Assembly: GCA_018400435.1 (NCBI GenBank)
Contig: JAGYMW010000012.1
Location: forward strand, 1-40,495
Direction of reading: 5' to 3'
Source of the DNA: Bacillota bacterium
Lineage (GTDB): Bacteria > Bacillota > Dethiobacteria > DTU022
DNA length: 40,495 bases
Shown here one piece after another: positions 14,734 through 22,970 of this stretch (position 1 is its first letter; every line of letters begins with the position of its first letter). Made by a program: the position numbers and the translations under genes. The notes under the pieces were generated by a model, which was not told where the DNA came from, searched no databases, and saw only the letters and a program-made list of their open reading frames with translations.

Positions 14734-15960
14734 ATGAAACTAATGAAGGTTACCGAACCGCAAAAGGTTCTGGATCTGATTGCCACTCAATTCGCCGCTT
14801 TGCCCGGCGAGGAGATTAAACTGGAAAATGCCGGCGGACGATGTCTGGCAGAAACCATTCATTCTCCCGAGGATGTCCCCGCTTTTAAGCGGTCGACAGT
14901 TGACGGATATGCCGTCGCAGCCCGGGATACCTTTGGCGCAGGAGAAGGGCTCCCGGCCATGCTCGAATGCATCGGTGAAGTATTGATGGGGCAGGAAGCC
15001 CCTTCCATCGGCAAAGATCAGTGTATCCTGATTCACACAGGCGGCATGCTGCCCCCGGAAGCAGACGCCGTAATAATGATCGAAGAAACAGAAACAACAG
15101 GGACTATGATCCAGTGCTTCCATCAGGCAGCTCCGGGCGAAAATGTCATCCACCGCGGGGAGGACCTGCAGGAAGGAGCTGCGGTGCTGGCCGACGGCCA
15201 TTTTCTACGCGCTCCCGAAATTGGACTGCTTGCCTCCATCGGCATAGCAGAAGTGAATGTTCACCGGCAGCCCAGGATCGGCTTTTTTTCCAGCGGTGAC
15301 GAACTGGTTGATTATCACAACCACCGGCTTGGAAAAGCCAGGATAAGAGACAGCAATGCTCCAGCACTGCTTCATCTGGCTGCCCAGGCTGGAGCAGATA
15401 CCAGCTATGGCGGGATTTTGCCCGATCGCTTCGCCGTTTTCCTGGAAAAAAGCCGGGCCATGCTTGAAGAAGTGGACTTTCTTGTTTTCTCCGGCGGGAG
15501 TTCAGTAGGCAGCCGGGACTTCACCGCCCGAACCATGAACGAGCTGGGTCAACCGGGGCTGATAGTTGAAGGAATATCCGTGCAGCCTGGAAAACCAACT
15601 TTGCTGGCCGACTGCGGGGGCAAACCTGTTCTCGGGTTGCCAGGGCATCCTGTTTCAGCCCTCAATATTTTTTCCGTTTTCGGACGAGCAGTCATTGAGC
15701 GCCTGTCGGGGCGAGTGCAAAAACCCTATATCCCCACTATAACAGCTCAGCTTTCACGCAACATACCTTCACGTTCCGGCCGCACTGATTATATCAGGGT
15801 CCGCCTTGAAAAAACGGAAAACAGTTTTATGGCCATCCCCCTCTTTGGTCGCTCCGGTATGCTGCGGCCGCTGGCCGAAGCAGACGGATTATTAATTGTT
15901 CCATCATCCCGCGAGGGCCTGCGCGAAGGAGAAATAGTTGAGATAACAATATGGAATTGA
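14734..15960 (+). CDS. moeA: Molybdopterin molybdenumtransferase MoeA
   Basis: MoeA inserts molybdate (or tungstate) into adenylylated molybdopterin. The 408-residue protein has the MoeA order: the N-terminal domain with ESVDGYA-like RSTVDGYAVAA and the GGMLPPEADAVIMIE segment, the MoCF-binding domain with FSGGSSVGSRDFT and VQPGKPTLLADCGGKPVLGLPGHPVSA, and a C-terminal beta domain. I choose the ATG at 14734, five bases after GAGGTG, rather than the ORF-track ATG at 14713, which lies at the riboswitch terminator. It is the first gene of the operon. A second MoeA domain follows in the next gene, a duplication often seen in organisms using both Mo and W. Confidence 0.93.
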   Translation: MKLMKVTEPQKVLDLIATQFAALPGEEIKLENAGGRCLAETIHSPEDVPAFKRSTVDGYAVAARDTFGAGEGLPAMLECIGEVLMGQEAPSIGKDQCILIHTGGMLPPEADAVIMIEETETTGTMIQCFHQAAPGENVIHRGEDLQEGAAVLADGHFLRAPEIGLLASIGIAEVNVHRQPRIGFFSSGDELVDYHNHRLGKARIRDSNAPALLHLAAQAGADTSYGGILPDRFAVFLEKSRAMLEEVDFLVFSGGSSVGSRDFTARTMNELGQPGLIVEGISVQPGKPTLLADCGGKPVLGLPGHPVSALNIFSVFGRAVIERLSGRVQKPYIPTITAQLSRNIPSRSGRTDYIRVRLEKTENSFMAIPLFGRSGMLRPLAEADGLLIVPSSREGLREGEIVEITIWN

Positions 15961-15975
15961 AAGCGAGAGATAATC

Positions 15976-17877
15976 ATGCGTAAAGTTTACCTCAGCAATA
16001 CACCTCGAGAAGAAGCACTGGCTAAATTTCTTGCCGGAGTGGAAATACCACGGCGCCTCGAAAAAATTGCCGTTACCGGTGCCCTGCAACGGGTAACCGG
16101 CAAGGCAGTTTTTGCCAGCTGCTCCATGCCCTCTTACCATGCCGCAGCAATGGACGGTATTGCCGTACTGGCTGAAAAAACATTCGGTGCTTCCGATCAG
16201 AACCCGTTTTGTCTAAAACCGGAAGAGGATTATCATAATGTCAATACGGGCGATCCTTTGCCTTCAGGCTTCGATGCCGTGATCATGGTTGAAAATATTC
16301 AGCAGCTGGAAGACGGGAAGATCGAAATTTTAGCCCCGGCCACTCCCTGGCAGCATGTCAGGCCTGTCGGTGAAGATGTGGTAACCGGGGAACTGATCGT
16401 TCCGGCCTTACACCGCCTCGCCGCTCCGGACCTGGGAGCGCTCCTGGCAGGCGGCATCGGAGAAATAGAGGTGCTGGCCAAACCGAAAGCAGCCATTATC
16501 CCCAGCGGTTCGGAAGTTATCGCTCCCTCCGCGGAACGCAAGCGGGGCAATGTCCCCGATTTCAACAGCACCGTAATTGCCTCTTTCCTGAGGCAATGGG
16601 GCGCCGAAGCAGAAATTATGCCCATTGTCCCAGACGATCAGGGTAAAATCAGGTCAGCCATTGAAAAAGCTCTGGAAATCTTCGATCTGGTAATTGTCAA
16701 TGCCGGTTCTTCGGCCGGAGAAAAAGATTATACCTGCATGGTTATCGAAGAGCTTGGTGAAGTTTTCATTCACGGTGTAGCAACCAGACCCGGTAAACCA
16801 ACTATTCTCGGGCAGATCAAGGATAAACCGATTATCGGGCTGCCGGGATATCCAGTTTCCGCTTACCTGAGCCTGGAGTGGTTTGCCCTTCCCCTGCTCT
16901 GCCGTCATTTCGGACAGCCGCTCCCGGAGCGAAACCGTCTCGAGGTTACCCTTGGCAGGCGGGTTGTTTCGGAAATAGGCAGTGAAGAATTCGTCAGGAT
17001 GACCGTGGGTTATGTCAATGGCCATTTTATTGCCAATCCTCTGACCAGGGGAGCAGGGGTAACTATGTCACTGGTCCGGGCCGACGGACTGCTGATCATT
17101 CCAGCCAATTCACTGGGTTTTGAGCAGGATGAAACTGTTGAAATAGAACTCAACAAACCTGAAATCGCTTTACGGCACAACCTGCTGGCCGCTGGCAGCC
17201 ATGACTTGATCATCGATCTGCTGGCTACCACTTTGAAAGAAAGAGACCCGCAGATGAACTTATCTTCAGCCCATCTCGGCAGTATGGGCGGTATCGCCGC
17301 TGTAGGAAGCGGAAGAGCACATCTGGCCGGCGTCCATCTTTTCGATCCGGAGACCGGGGTATACAATGTCCCCTACATTAAGAAATATCTCCCGGGCGGT
17401 GGAGTACACCTGATGAACCTTGTCTACCGGATGCAGGGTTGGATTGTGCCTCCGGGTAACCCGGACAAAGTGGAAAACATTAAACAACTGGCTGATCAGA
17501 AGTTCAGCTTTATTAACCGTCAGAAAGGGGCAGGCACCCGCGTTTTGTTCGATCACCTTCTGGAAAAAGCAGGGCTGACCCCCGATCAGATCTACGGGTA
17601 CCAACGCGAGGAACACACTCACCTCAATGTGGCTGCAGCAATCTCTGCCGGAACTGCACGCGTGGGGCTAGGTATTCTGCCGGCAGCAAAAGCATTCGGC
17701 CTCGATTTTGTACCCCTGGTTGAGGAGCGCTACGATCTTTTAATGAGCGAATCCTTTTTCAACAGCCCGGAAGCCAAAACTCTGCTGAGCATCATCACCG
17801 ATCCCGCCTTTCAGAAAGAAGTTGAAGCAATGGGCGGTTACAGCATGAGGGATGCCGGGAAAATTATTGAATGCTGA
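15976..17877 (+). CDS. MoeA fused to a periplasmic-binding-protein-like (LysR substrate-type) domain
   Basis: Residues 1 to about 400 are a second MoeA (YHAAAMDGIAV, NAGSSAGEKDYT, TRPGKPTILGQIKDKPIIGLPGYPVSAY). Residues from about 405 to 633 form a PBP-like domain (AAGSHDLIIDLL, GSMGGIAAVGSGRAHLAGVHLFDPETG, RQKGAGTRVLFDHLLEKAGL, GLGILPAAKAFGLDFVPL), a type shared with LysR substrate domains and molybdate-binding regulators. This two-domain architecture is known in clostridia and archaea; the ligand of the second half is not established, but an oxyanion or pathway intermediate is a reasonable guess. The gene follows moeA by 15 bases and has only a weak AAGCGAGAG site. Confidence 0.9.
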   Translation: MRKVYLSNTPREEALAKFLAGVEIPRRLEKIAVTGALQRVTGKAVFASCSMPSYHAAAMDGIAVLAEKTFGASDQNPFCLKPEEDYHNVNTGDPLPSGFDAVIMVENIQQLEDGKIEILAPATPWQHVRPVGEDVVTGELIVPALHRLAAPDLGALLAGGIGEIEVLAKPKAAIIPSGSEVIAPSAERKRGNVPDFNSTVIASFLRQWGAEAEIMPIVPDDQGKIRSAIEKALEIFDLVIVNAGSSAGEKDYTCMVIEELGEVFIHGVATRPGKPTILGQIKDKPIIGLPGYPVSAYLSLEWFALPLLCRHFGQPLPERNRLEVTLGRRVVSEIGSEEFVRMTVGYVNGHFIANPLTRGAGVTMSLVRADGLLIIPANSLGFEQDETVEIELNKPEIALRHNLLAAGSHDLIIDLLATTLKERDPQMNLSSAHLGSMGGIAAVGSGRAHLAGVHLFDPETGVYNVPYIKKYLPGGGVHLMNLVYRMQGWIVPPGNPDKVENIKQLADQKFSFINRQKGAGTRVLFDHLLEKAGLTPDQIYGYQREEHTHLNVAAAISAGTARVGLGILPAAKAFGLDFVPLVEERYDLLMSESFFNSPEAKTLLSIITDPAFQKEVEAMGGYSMRDAGKIIEC

Positions 17878-17920
17878 CCGACCGATCCTGATTGGGCCGG
17901 CGGTGAAAGGAGTAGTTGAA

Positions 17921-18916
17921 ATGTCACTAATCGACGCATATGGCAGAAAACACGATTATTTACGAGTATCGGTTACCGATCGCTGTAACCTGCGCTGCAT
18001 TTACTGCATGAGCGAAGAGGGAATCGAACAAATTTCACACAATGAGATCCTGTGTTATGAAGATATGCTCAAGGTAATCCGGACAGGAACCGAGATGGGA
18101 ATCACTAAAATAAGGGTTACCGGTGGAGAACCGCTGGTCCGTCTTGGCATAGTGGACTTTATTCGGGAAATTGCCGCTCTACCGGGAGTCAGCGATCTTG
18201 CCATGACTACCAATGGCATTTTACTACCTCGCTACGCCGCCGGGTTGAAAACAGCCGGTCTTAAAAGAATCAATATCAGCCTCGATTCGCTTAAACCGTT
18301 AGTCTATAACAGTATCACCCGCTGTGGCAAATTAGAAGATGTCCTGGCGGGCATCTCCGCTGCCCTGGAAAATGATCTGCAACCGGTGAAGATAAATGTT
18401 GTATTGATGAAAGGAATTAACGACGGAGAGGTGGAAGATTTTCTGCAGCTGGCCCGTGAAAAACCGCTGCATATTCGGTTTATCGAATACATGCCCATCG
18501 GTGATCACGACCACAGCTACGGCAATCATTACCTGCCACTTAGCTTTGTTGAAGAAACAGCGAAAAAAGCCGGACTCCCTCTCACCCCTGTACCAACTTA
18601 CCGGGGACCCGGGCCAGCCGATTACTATACATTGCCGGGAGGCAAGGGAATGATTGGGTTGATCCATGCCATCAGCAAACATTTCTGCAGCACCTGCAAC
18701 CGCCTGCGTTTGACATCGGAAGGAAATCTTAAAGCCTGCCTCTACTGGCAGGAAGAAAAATCCGTCCGTCCGGTTATTGATAATCCCGATGCCCTGAAAG
18801 CGCTCTTTCGCAAGGTCCTGGCCAACAAACCGGCGGAACATCAAATGGCCAGTGACGGCAGGTGCGGAGCTGTTCAACCGGGAACAATGCGCAGCATGTC
18901 AAAAACAGGCGGATAA
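17921..18916 (+). CDS. moaA: GTP 3',8-cyclase MoaA
   Basis: MoaA is the radical SAM enzyme that, with MoaC, converts GTP to cyclic pyranopterin monophosphate. The N-terminal cluster site CNLRCIYC, the SAM region TGGEPLVR and the C-terminal second-cluster site FCSTCNRLRLTSEGNLKACLY are intact. The start is the ATG at 17921, with AAAGGAG upstream, giving 331 residues and the family-typical YGRKHDYLRVSVTDRCN; the ORF-track start at 17852 overlaps the previous gene. The C-terminus lacks the usual GG tail motif at its very end and reads SMSKTGG, where the double glycine is still last. Confidence 0.96.
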   Translation: MSLIDAYGRKHDYLRVSVTDRCNLRCIYCMSEEGIEQISHNEILCYEDMLKVIRTGTEMGITKIRVTGGEPLVRLGIVDFIREIAALPGVSDLAMTTNGILLPRYAAGLKTAGLKRINISLDSLKPLVYNSITRCGKLEDVLAGISAALENDLQPVKINVVLMKGINDGEVEDFLQLAREKPLHIRFIEYMPIGDHDHSYGNHYLPLSFVEETAKKAGLPLTPVPTYRGPGPADYYTLPGGKGMIGLIHAISKHFCSTCNRLRLTSEGNLKACLYWQEEKSVRPVIDNPDALKALFRKVLANKPAEHQMASDGRCGAVQPGTMRSMSKTGG

Positions 18917-18928
18917 GGAGACATGGAA

Positions 18929-19936
18929 ATGAAACCAGTAATCATAAACTTTGTAGCGGCTCAATCGGAGACAGGTAAAACTACCATCCTGGAAAAATTG
19001 ATCCCCGAGCTTAAAAATCGAGGTCTGCGAGTAGCCGCCCTAAAAGGGAACCTTCGCCATTACGACATCGACACACCTGGCAAAGACAGCTGGCGTTTTG
19101 CCAGAGCCGGTGCAGAAATCACCGGGTTGACTACCCCTGAAGGCTATCTGCTGATCGGTTTCGCCAGGCAGGAAAATGGAACCGCTGCCGCCGCCAGACT
19201 GCTGCAAGATTTTGACCTCATTCTCATCGAGGGGAACAAGAAGAGCCCCTATCCAAAGATCGAAGTTGTCCGCAGCGACATTAACTGTGAACCACTCCTG
19301 CCCTCGCATACAGTTGCAATCCTCAGTGATTGCAATGATCTCCAAATCGATCTGCCCATTTTGAAAATTGACGACATTGATGCTCTGGCCGATTTTATTG
19401 AGCAACGCTTTTTCGGATCCTATCCGGACAGAGATACGGAGACGGAAAACGAACAAACAGAGTTTACCCACTTTGACCGGAACGGCCGCCCGAGAATGGT
19501 CGATGTTTCCAATAAGGATGCAACGCTACGCGAAGCATACGCCCGCGGGGAAATTGTCGTGAATCCGTCAACCCTGTCCCGGATAACAGCCGGGGAAATA
19601 ACCAAGGGAAATGTATTCAGCGTCGCCCAGGTCGCTGCAATTATGGCCGTTAAAGAAACAGGCCATCTCATTCCGATGGCCCACCCTCTCGGTGTCTCAG
19701 GGGTTGAGATTGACTTCCAGACGGTTGAAGAAGAAAACAAAATTGAAATCGGGGTAAGGGTCAAACTGACCGGGCAAACAGGTGTAGAAATGGAAGCACT
19801 GACCGGAGTCAGTGTGGCTGCTTTAACTATATATGACATGTGCAAAGCCATCGATAAAAACATGATCATTCAAAATATCCGTTTGATCGAGAAGAAGGGA
19901 GGCCGCTCCGGCCATTACCGCCGTGAGCAAATTTAA
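18929..19936 (+). CDS. MobB-MoaC fusion protein
   Basis: Residues 1 to about 165 resemble MobB, a P-loop protein that assists attachment of GMP to molybdopterin: a Walker A of the AxxxxGKT type (AQSETGKTT), DTPGKDSWRFARAGA, and LILIEGNKKSPYPKIEV. Residues about 180-335 are MoaC (THFDRNGRPRMVDVSNKDAT, GEITKGNVFSVAQVAAIMA, TGVEMEALTGVSVAALTIYDMCKAIDK), which completes cyclic pyranopterin monophosphate synthesis after MoaA. The MoaC motif usually read as P(L/M)CHPL is PMAHPL here, with the Cys replaced by Ala. The ATG at 18929, eight bases after AAGGAG, is preferred over 18923. The stop overlaps the next start (TAATG). Confidence 0.9.
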   Translation: MKPVIINFVAAQSETGKTTILEKLIPELKNRGLRVAALKGNLRHYDIDTPGKDSWRFARAGAEITGLTTPEGYLLIGFARQENGTAAAARLLQDFDLILIEGNKKSPYPKIEVVRSDINCEPLLPSHTVAILSDCNDLQIDLPILKIDDIDALADFIEQRFFGSYPDRDTETENEQTEFTHFDRNGRPRMVDVSNKDATLREAYARGEIVVNPSTLSRITAGEITKGNVFSVAQVAAIMAVKETGHLIPMAHPLGVSGVEIDFQTVEEENKIEIGVRVKLTGQTGVEMEALTGVSVAALTIYDMCKAIDKNMIIQNIRLIEKKGGRSGHYRREQI

Positions 19937-20853
19937 TGGGAGAAATTGTGGCCATCTTCGCCAATCCGGGAAAAGAGCAGCCTAAAATTGAAGCCCGGGA
20001 AGGCACTTTAATCAAGAACGAGGGATTGGCTGGCAATGCTTATACCGGTTATACCCTTCGCCAGGTCAGTCTGCTGGCCTTGGAAAGCATTGCCAAAATG
20101 AACGTGGAGGAAATCGATGTAGCCCCGGGCAGCTTTGACGAAAATATGACCACCAGGGGTATTGATCTGGTAAACCTACCGGTCGGAACCAGGTTGCAGG
20201 CCGGGCCGGAAGCAGTATTGAGGATTACTCAAGTCGGCAAAGAATGCCCCGGCGATTGCACCACTTTTGATCAGACCAAAGAATGTGTGATGCCCCGGGA
20301 AGGCGTTTTTACCGAAGTTTTGGAGAACGGGAAAGTAAAGGTGGGTGACTGCCTTGATGTCAAGCCATCCTATCGTTTTGGAGTGATTACCGCAAGTGAT
20401 AAGGGATCTGCCGGTGAGAGAGAAGATTTGAGTGGCCCGGCTATAGGACAAATCCTGCTGCCTTTCGGAGATGTGATAGAGTCGGTCATCGTTCCTGACG
20501 ACCGTGCCACCCTGGCGAAAATGATACGCAGAATGATTAACGGAGGAGTCAATGCTATTTTTACCACCGGCGGCACCGGCCTTGGGCCACGCGACATAAC
20601 ACCGGAGGCTACTCTTGATGTTATAGACCGTCTGGTACCGGGTATCGGCGAGGCTATCCGTCGTGAAACTGCAGCGGCCACACCACGGGCCATGCTTTCG
20701 CGGGCTATTGCCGGAATTAGCGGCAGGACCTTGATTATCAACTTGCCCGGCAGTCCAAAGGCTGTAGTGGAATGCCTTGCGGTGATTATGCCTGTTCTTG
20801 ATCATGCCCTTGAGACAGTATGCGGCCAGGGCGGAGAATGTGCCCGCACCTGA
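19936..20853 (+). CDS. MOSC domain fused to MogA-like molybdopterin adenylyltransferase
   Basis: The first about 145 residues form a MOSC domain (EGLAGNAYTGYTLRQVSLLALES, APGSFDENMTTRGIDLVNLPVG, CPGDC), a sulfur-carrier or cofactor-binding fold related to the molybdenum cofactor sulfurase C-terminus. The remaining about 155 residues match MogA/MoaB (RFGVITASDKGSAGEREDLSGPAIG, TTGGTGLGPRDITPEAT, INLPGSPKAVVECL), which adenylylates molybdopterin before MoeA acts. Start and previous stop overlap by one base. It is the last gene of the operon; molybdopterin synthase genes (moaD, moaE) and mobA are not in this window. Confidence 0.92.
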   Translation: MGEIVAIFANPGKEQPKIEAREGTLIKNEGLAGNAYTGYTLRQVSLLALESIAKMNVEEIDVAPGSFDENMTTRGIDLVNLPVGTRLQAGPEAVLRITQVGKECPGDCTTFDQTKECVMPREGVFTEVLENGKVKVGDCLDVKPSYRFGVITASDKGSAGEREDLSGPAIGQILLPFGDVIESVIVPDDRATLAKMIRRMINGGVNAIFTTGGTGLGPRDITPEATLDVIDRLVPGIGEAIRRETAAATPRAMLSRAIAGISGRTLIINLPGSPKAVVECLAVIMPVLDHALETVCGQGGECART

Positions 20854-20878
20854 TATAGTATAAGCAACAAATACTCAC

Positions 20879-21619
20879 CTAATCTTTGAGGGCGCTGAGG
20901 ATTGAGCGCAACCTTTCGCGATAACCAGCAGTTTCAATGACCGTCCCGGTAACCACTATGTCAGCTCCGGCCTGACGCACCCTTCGAGCATCAATTGCCG
21001 TCCGAATGCCGCCCCCGACAATCAGGGGCACATTGATTTCCCGCTTTACCGCCCGGACCATGCCGGCCGGCACAGGCTGAGCCGCTCCATTGCCTGCTTC
21101 AAGAAAAACATAGGACATTCCCATGTACTGAGCAGTAAGAGCATAGCCAATAGCCTGCCAGAAGTCATCACGTGCTACCAGTTCGGCTTCTCCGATTTCA
21201 CCCAACTTCATACCCGGTTCAATGAGGATATAACCTATCGCGAGGACTTCCACCGTAAGGCGCTTTAACACCGAGGACACCCGTGATTGCGTGCCGCTGA
21301 TAAACTGGGAATTACGCGAGTTGAGAAGGCTAAGGAACAGGAAAGCATCAAGATTCAAACAAATAGAGTCTGTTCCGGTTGGGAAAAAAAGAACCGGGAT
21401 TGAGGTTTTCTCTTTCACGGCATCGGCTGTTTCCGAAAGGACACGCTGCGTTACCCTCGATGACCCGCCAACAAAGATCATATCACTGCCTACTTCCTGG
21501 GCCGTTTCAGCAAGCCTTCCAGCCGCTTCAGGCGCCTGGCGGACAGGATCAATGAGGGTAACATGGACTGCTCCCTTGCTCAATTTTTCCTGCAGGTAGC
21601 TTTGGACTAGCATGTTCAT
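20879..21619 (-). CDS. Geranylgeranylglyceryl/heptaprenylglyceryl phosphate synthase family protein
   Basis: The TIM-barrel motifs of this prenyltransferase family are visible in order: HVTLIDPVRQ, SDMIFVGGSS, a phosphate-loop-like FFPTGTDSI, FLFLSLLNSRNSQFISG, the YILIEPGMKLG strand, YVFLEAGNGAAQPV, LIVGGGIRTAIDA and ADIVVTGTVIE. The family joins a polyprenyl diphosphate to glycerol-1-phosphate through an ether bond, making archaeal lipids or, as PcrB in Bacillus, heptaprenylglyceryl phosphate. At 246 residues it is longer than PcrB (about 228) and closer to group II GGGPS. The chain length used cannot be determined here. It has its own promoter and is downstream of rpsI, convergent with the molybdenum cofactor operon. 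Confidence 0.85.
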   Translation of the reverse strand: MNMLVQSYLQEKLSKGAVHVTLIDPVRQAPEAAGRLAETAQEVGSDMIFVGGSSRVTQRVLSETADAVKEKTSIPVLFFPTGTDSICLNLDAFLFLSLLNSRNSQFISGTQSRVSSVLKRLTVEVLAIGYILIEPGMKLGEIGEAELVARDDFWQAIGYALTAQYMGMSYVFLEAGNGAAQPVPAGMVRAVKREINVPLIVGGGIRTAIDARRVRQAGADIVVTGTVIETAGYRERLRSILSALKD

Positions 21620-21714
21620 TTTTATCCTCGTTTAAGATTAAATTAGATTATCCTTCTGATGCAGTTTCACTTGACAGCTAACTTACAAACCTCCAGTTTC
21701 CTGTTCTCAAGCTT

Positions 21715-21743
21715 ATTATAGTTTAGTTTATAACTTTTTACAA
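21715..21743 (-). promoter_or_regulatory. Promoter of the GGGPS-family gene
   Basis: On the minus strand TTGTAA (21738-21743), 17 bases and TATAAT (21715-21720) make a good sigma-A promoter. The leader of about 90 bases includes an isolated AACTGGAGG about 70 bases before the gene with no useful ORF after it. The gene-free stretch 21620-21941 otherwise holds only the terminator at 21874-21912. Confidence 0.65.
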
Positions 21744-21873
21744 CTGACTATCAGGTTTAAATAATCTTCTATCAACGCACTATTCAGCGGGGTTCGCACC
21801 TTAACAAACCTATCCACAGACAAATCCGGTTTTCCCGGTTTATTTTCGCCTTTTCCTTTTTCAGAACATGATA

Positions 21874-21912
21874 AAACCCGCCTTCTGCATTTTACAATGC
21901 TCACGCGGGTTT
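21874..21912 (-). terminator. Strong terminator after rpsI
   Basis: AAACCCGC (21874-21881) pairs with GCGGGTTT (21905-21912), and inside this GCATT pairs with AATGC around a TTAC loop. On the minus strand the stem ends in a TTTT run. It closes the rplM-rpsI unit 30 bases after the rpsI stop. Confidence 0.8.
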
Positions 21913-21941
21913 AATAAACTAAACATATTTCTATTAACAAT

Positions 21942-22334
21942 TTACCTCTTCGAGAACTGAGGAGCACGGCGTGCTTTCTTTAAACCGCATTTTTTTCGTT
22001 CCTTCATTCTTGGATCACGGGTTAGGTAACCGCTCTTCTTCAAGACCGGCCTGTATTCTCCTTCCGCCTGGAGCAGCGCTCTGGCAATACCATGCCTGAT
22101 CGCCCCGGCCTGACCGGAAAATCCACCGCCTTCTACTTTGGCAATAATATCGAAACGGCTCTCCGTTTCCGTAGCTACCAGCGGCTGTCTAACAATCAGT
22201 TTCAGGGTTTCTAGACCGAAATACCGATCCATTTCTTTTCCGTTAATCACTATACGACCGCTGCCGGGCAGCAGACGAACTCTGGCCACCGATTTTTTGC
22301 GGCGTCCGGTCCCCAAATACTGTACTTCGCTCAA
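21942..22334 (-). CDS. rpsI: 30S ribosomal protein S9
   Basis: S9 contacts the P-site tRNA through its C-terminal tail, here ending in APQFSKR. The N-terminal [19 protein letters not shown] and the [19 protein letters not shown] segment are standard, and 130 residues is the normal length. The start codon is TTG at 22334, which shares bases with the TGA stop of rplM (TTGA), with AAGGAGG nine bases upstream. The overlap couples the two proteins, as in most bacteria. Confidence 0.97.
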   Translation of the reverse strand: MSEVQYLGTGRRKKSVARVRLLPGSGRIVINGKEMDRYFGLETLKLIVRQPLVATETESRFDIIAKVEGGGFSGQAGAIRHGIARALLQAEGEYRPVLKKSGYLTRDPRMKERKKCGLKKARRAPQFSKR

Positions 22335-22801
22335 GAGTCAGGGCCTCCTTCCTTCAAAGCATCCGGCCCTTCTCCCCATGGCTGTGGCTGCTGGGCCTGG
22401 TGAGAATGCTGGCTATCTCTGTATACTCGTAATTTTTTCAACATAGCCCGTCCCAGGCGGTTATGGGGCAACATTCCCCGTACAGCCATGTAAACGGCTT
22501 TTTCCGGTTTTTTATCCATTAATGTTGCATAATTAACCGCTTTTAATCCACCAGGATAACCTGAATGGTGATAATACTTTTTCTGCTCAAGTTTTTTGCC
22601 GGTCAGGGCTACCTGTCCGGCATTGATGATGATCACATGATCGCCTGTATCAAGATGCGGGGTAAATTCCGGCTTGTGCTTACCCCTCAAAAGGCGAGCC
22701 GCTTCCGTGGCCACCCGACCGAGAGGTTTACCAGCTGCATCAATAATATACCAGCAACGTTTGATTTCATTTAGTTTAGCCATATATGTTGTACGCATCA
22801 T
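22331..22801 (-). CDS. rplM: 50S ribosomal protein L13
   Basis: L13 is an early-assembly protein of the large subunit. Translation probably starts at tandem ATGs at 22801/22798 ([21 protein letters not shown]) after GGGAGAG; the ORF-track start at 22843 adds a non-family leader. The core motifs [21 protein letters not shown] and [20 protein letters not shown] are present. The usual end (HPHQAQKPEPL) appears as [11 protein letters not shown] and is followed by an extra tail of about 14 residues ([14 protein letters not shown]) overlapping the rpsI ribosome site. Confidence 0.96.
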   Translation of the reverse strand: MMRTTYMAKLNEIKRCWYIIDAAGKPLGRVATEAARLLRGKHKPEFTPHLDTGDHVIIINAGQVALTGKKLEQKKYYHHSGYPGGLKAVNYATLMDKKPEKAVYMAVRGMLPHNRLGRAMLKKLRVYRDSQHSHQAQQPQPWGEGPDALKEGGPDS

Positions 22802-22848
22802 GCACTCTCCCTTTTCCTCTTCCAGTAAAACCAAAAGCCACAAACTAC

Positions 22849-22877
22849 ATTTTAATATACCCTGTGAAAGCTGTCAA
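22849..22877 (-). promoter_or_regulatory. Promoter of rplM-rpsI
   Basis: On the minus strand TTGACA (22872-22877), 17 bases, and TAAAAT (22849-22854) form a strong sigma-A promoter about 48 bases before the rplM ATG. It separates rplM-rpsI from the upstream truA and ECF genes. Confidence 0.75.
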
Positions 22878-22970
22878 GCAATAGGCTCTTTTTTTCTGGC
22901 AATGAACGAGATTTGTTAATTATAGCCTGTTCTTGCTGCTCCCTGGTCCTTAAGAGATCCAGATTCCGGT

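Noticed and set aside
21808-21822. DnaA-box-like CTATCCACA, hinting at an origin
   Set aside because: A single imperfect box with no cluster, no AT-rich unwinding element and no dnaA or dnaN nearby.
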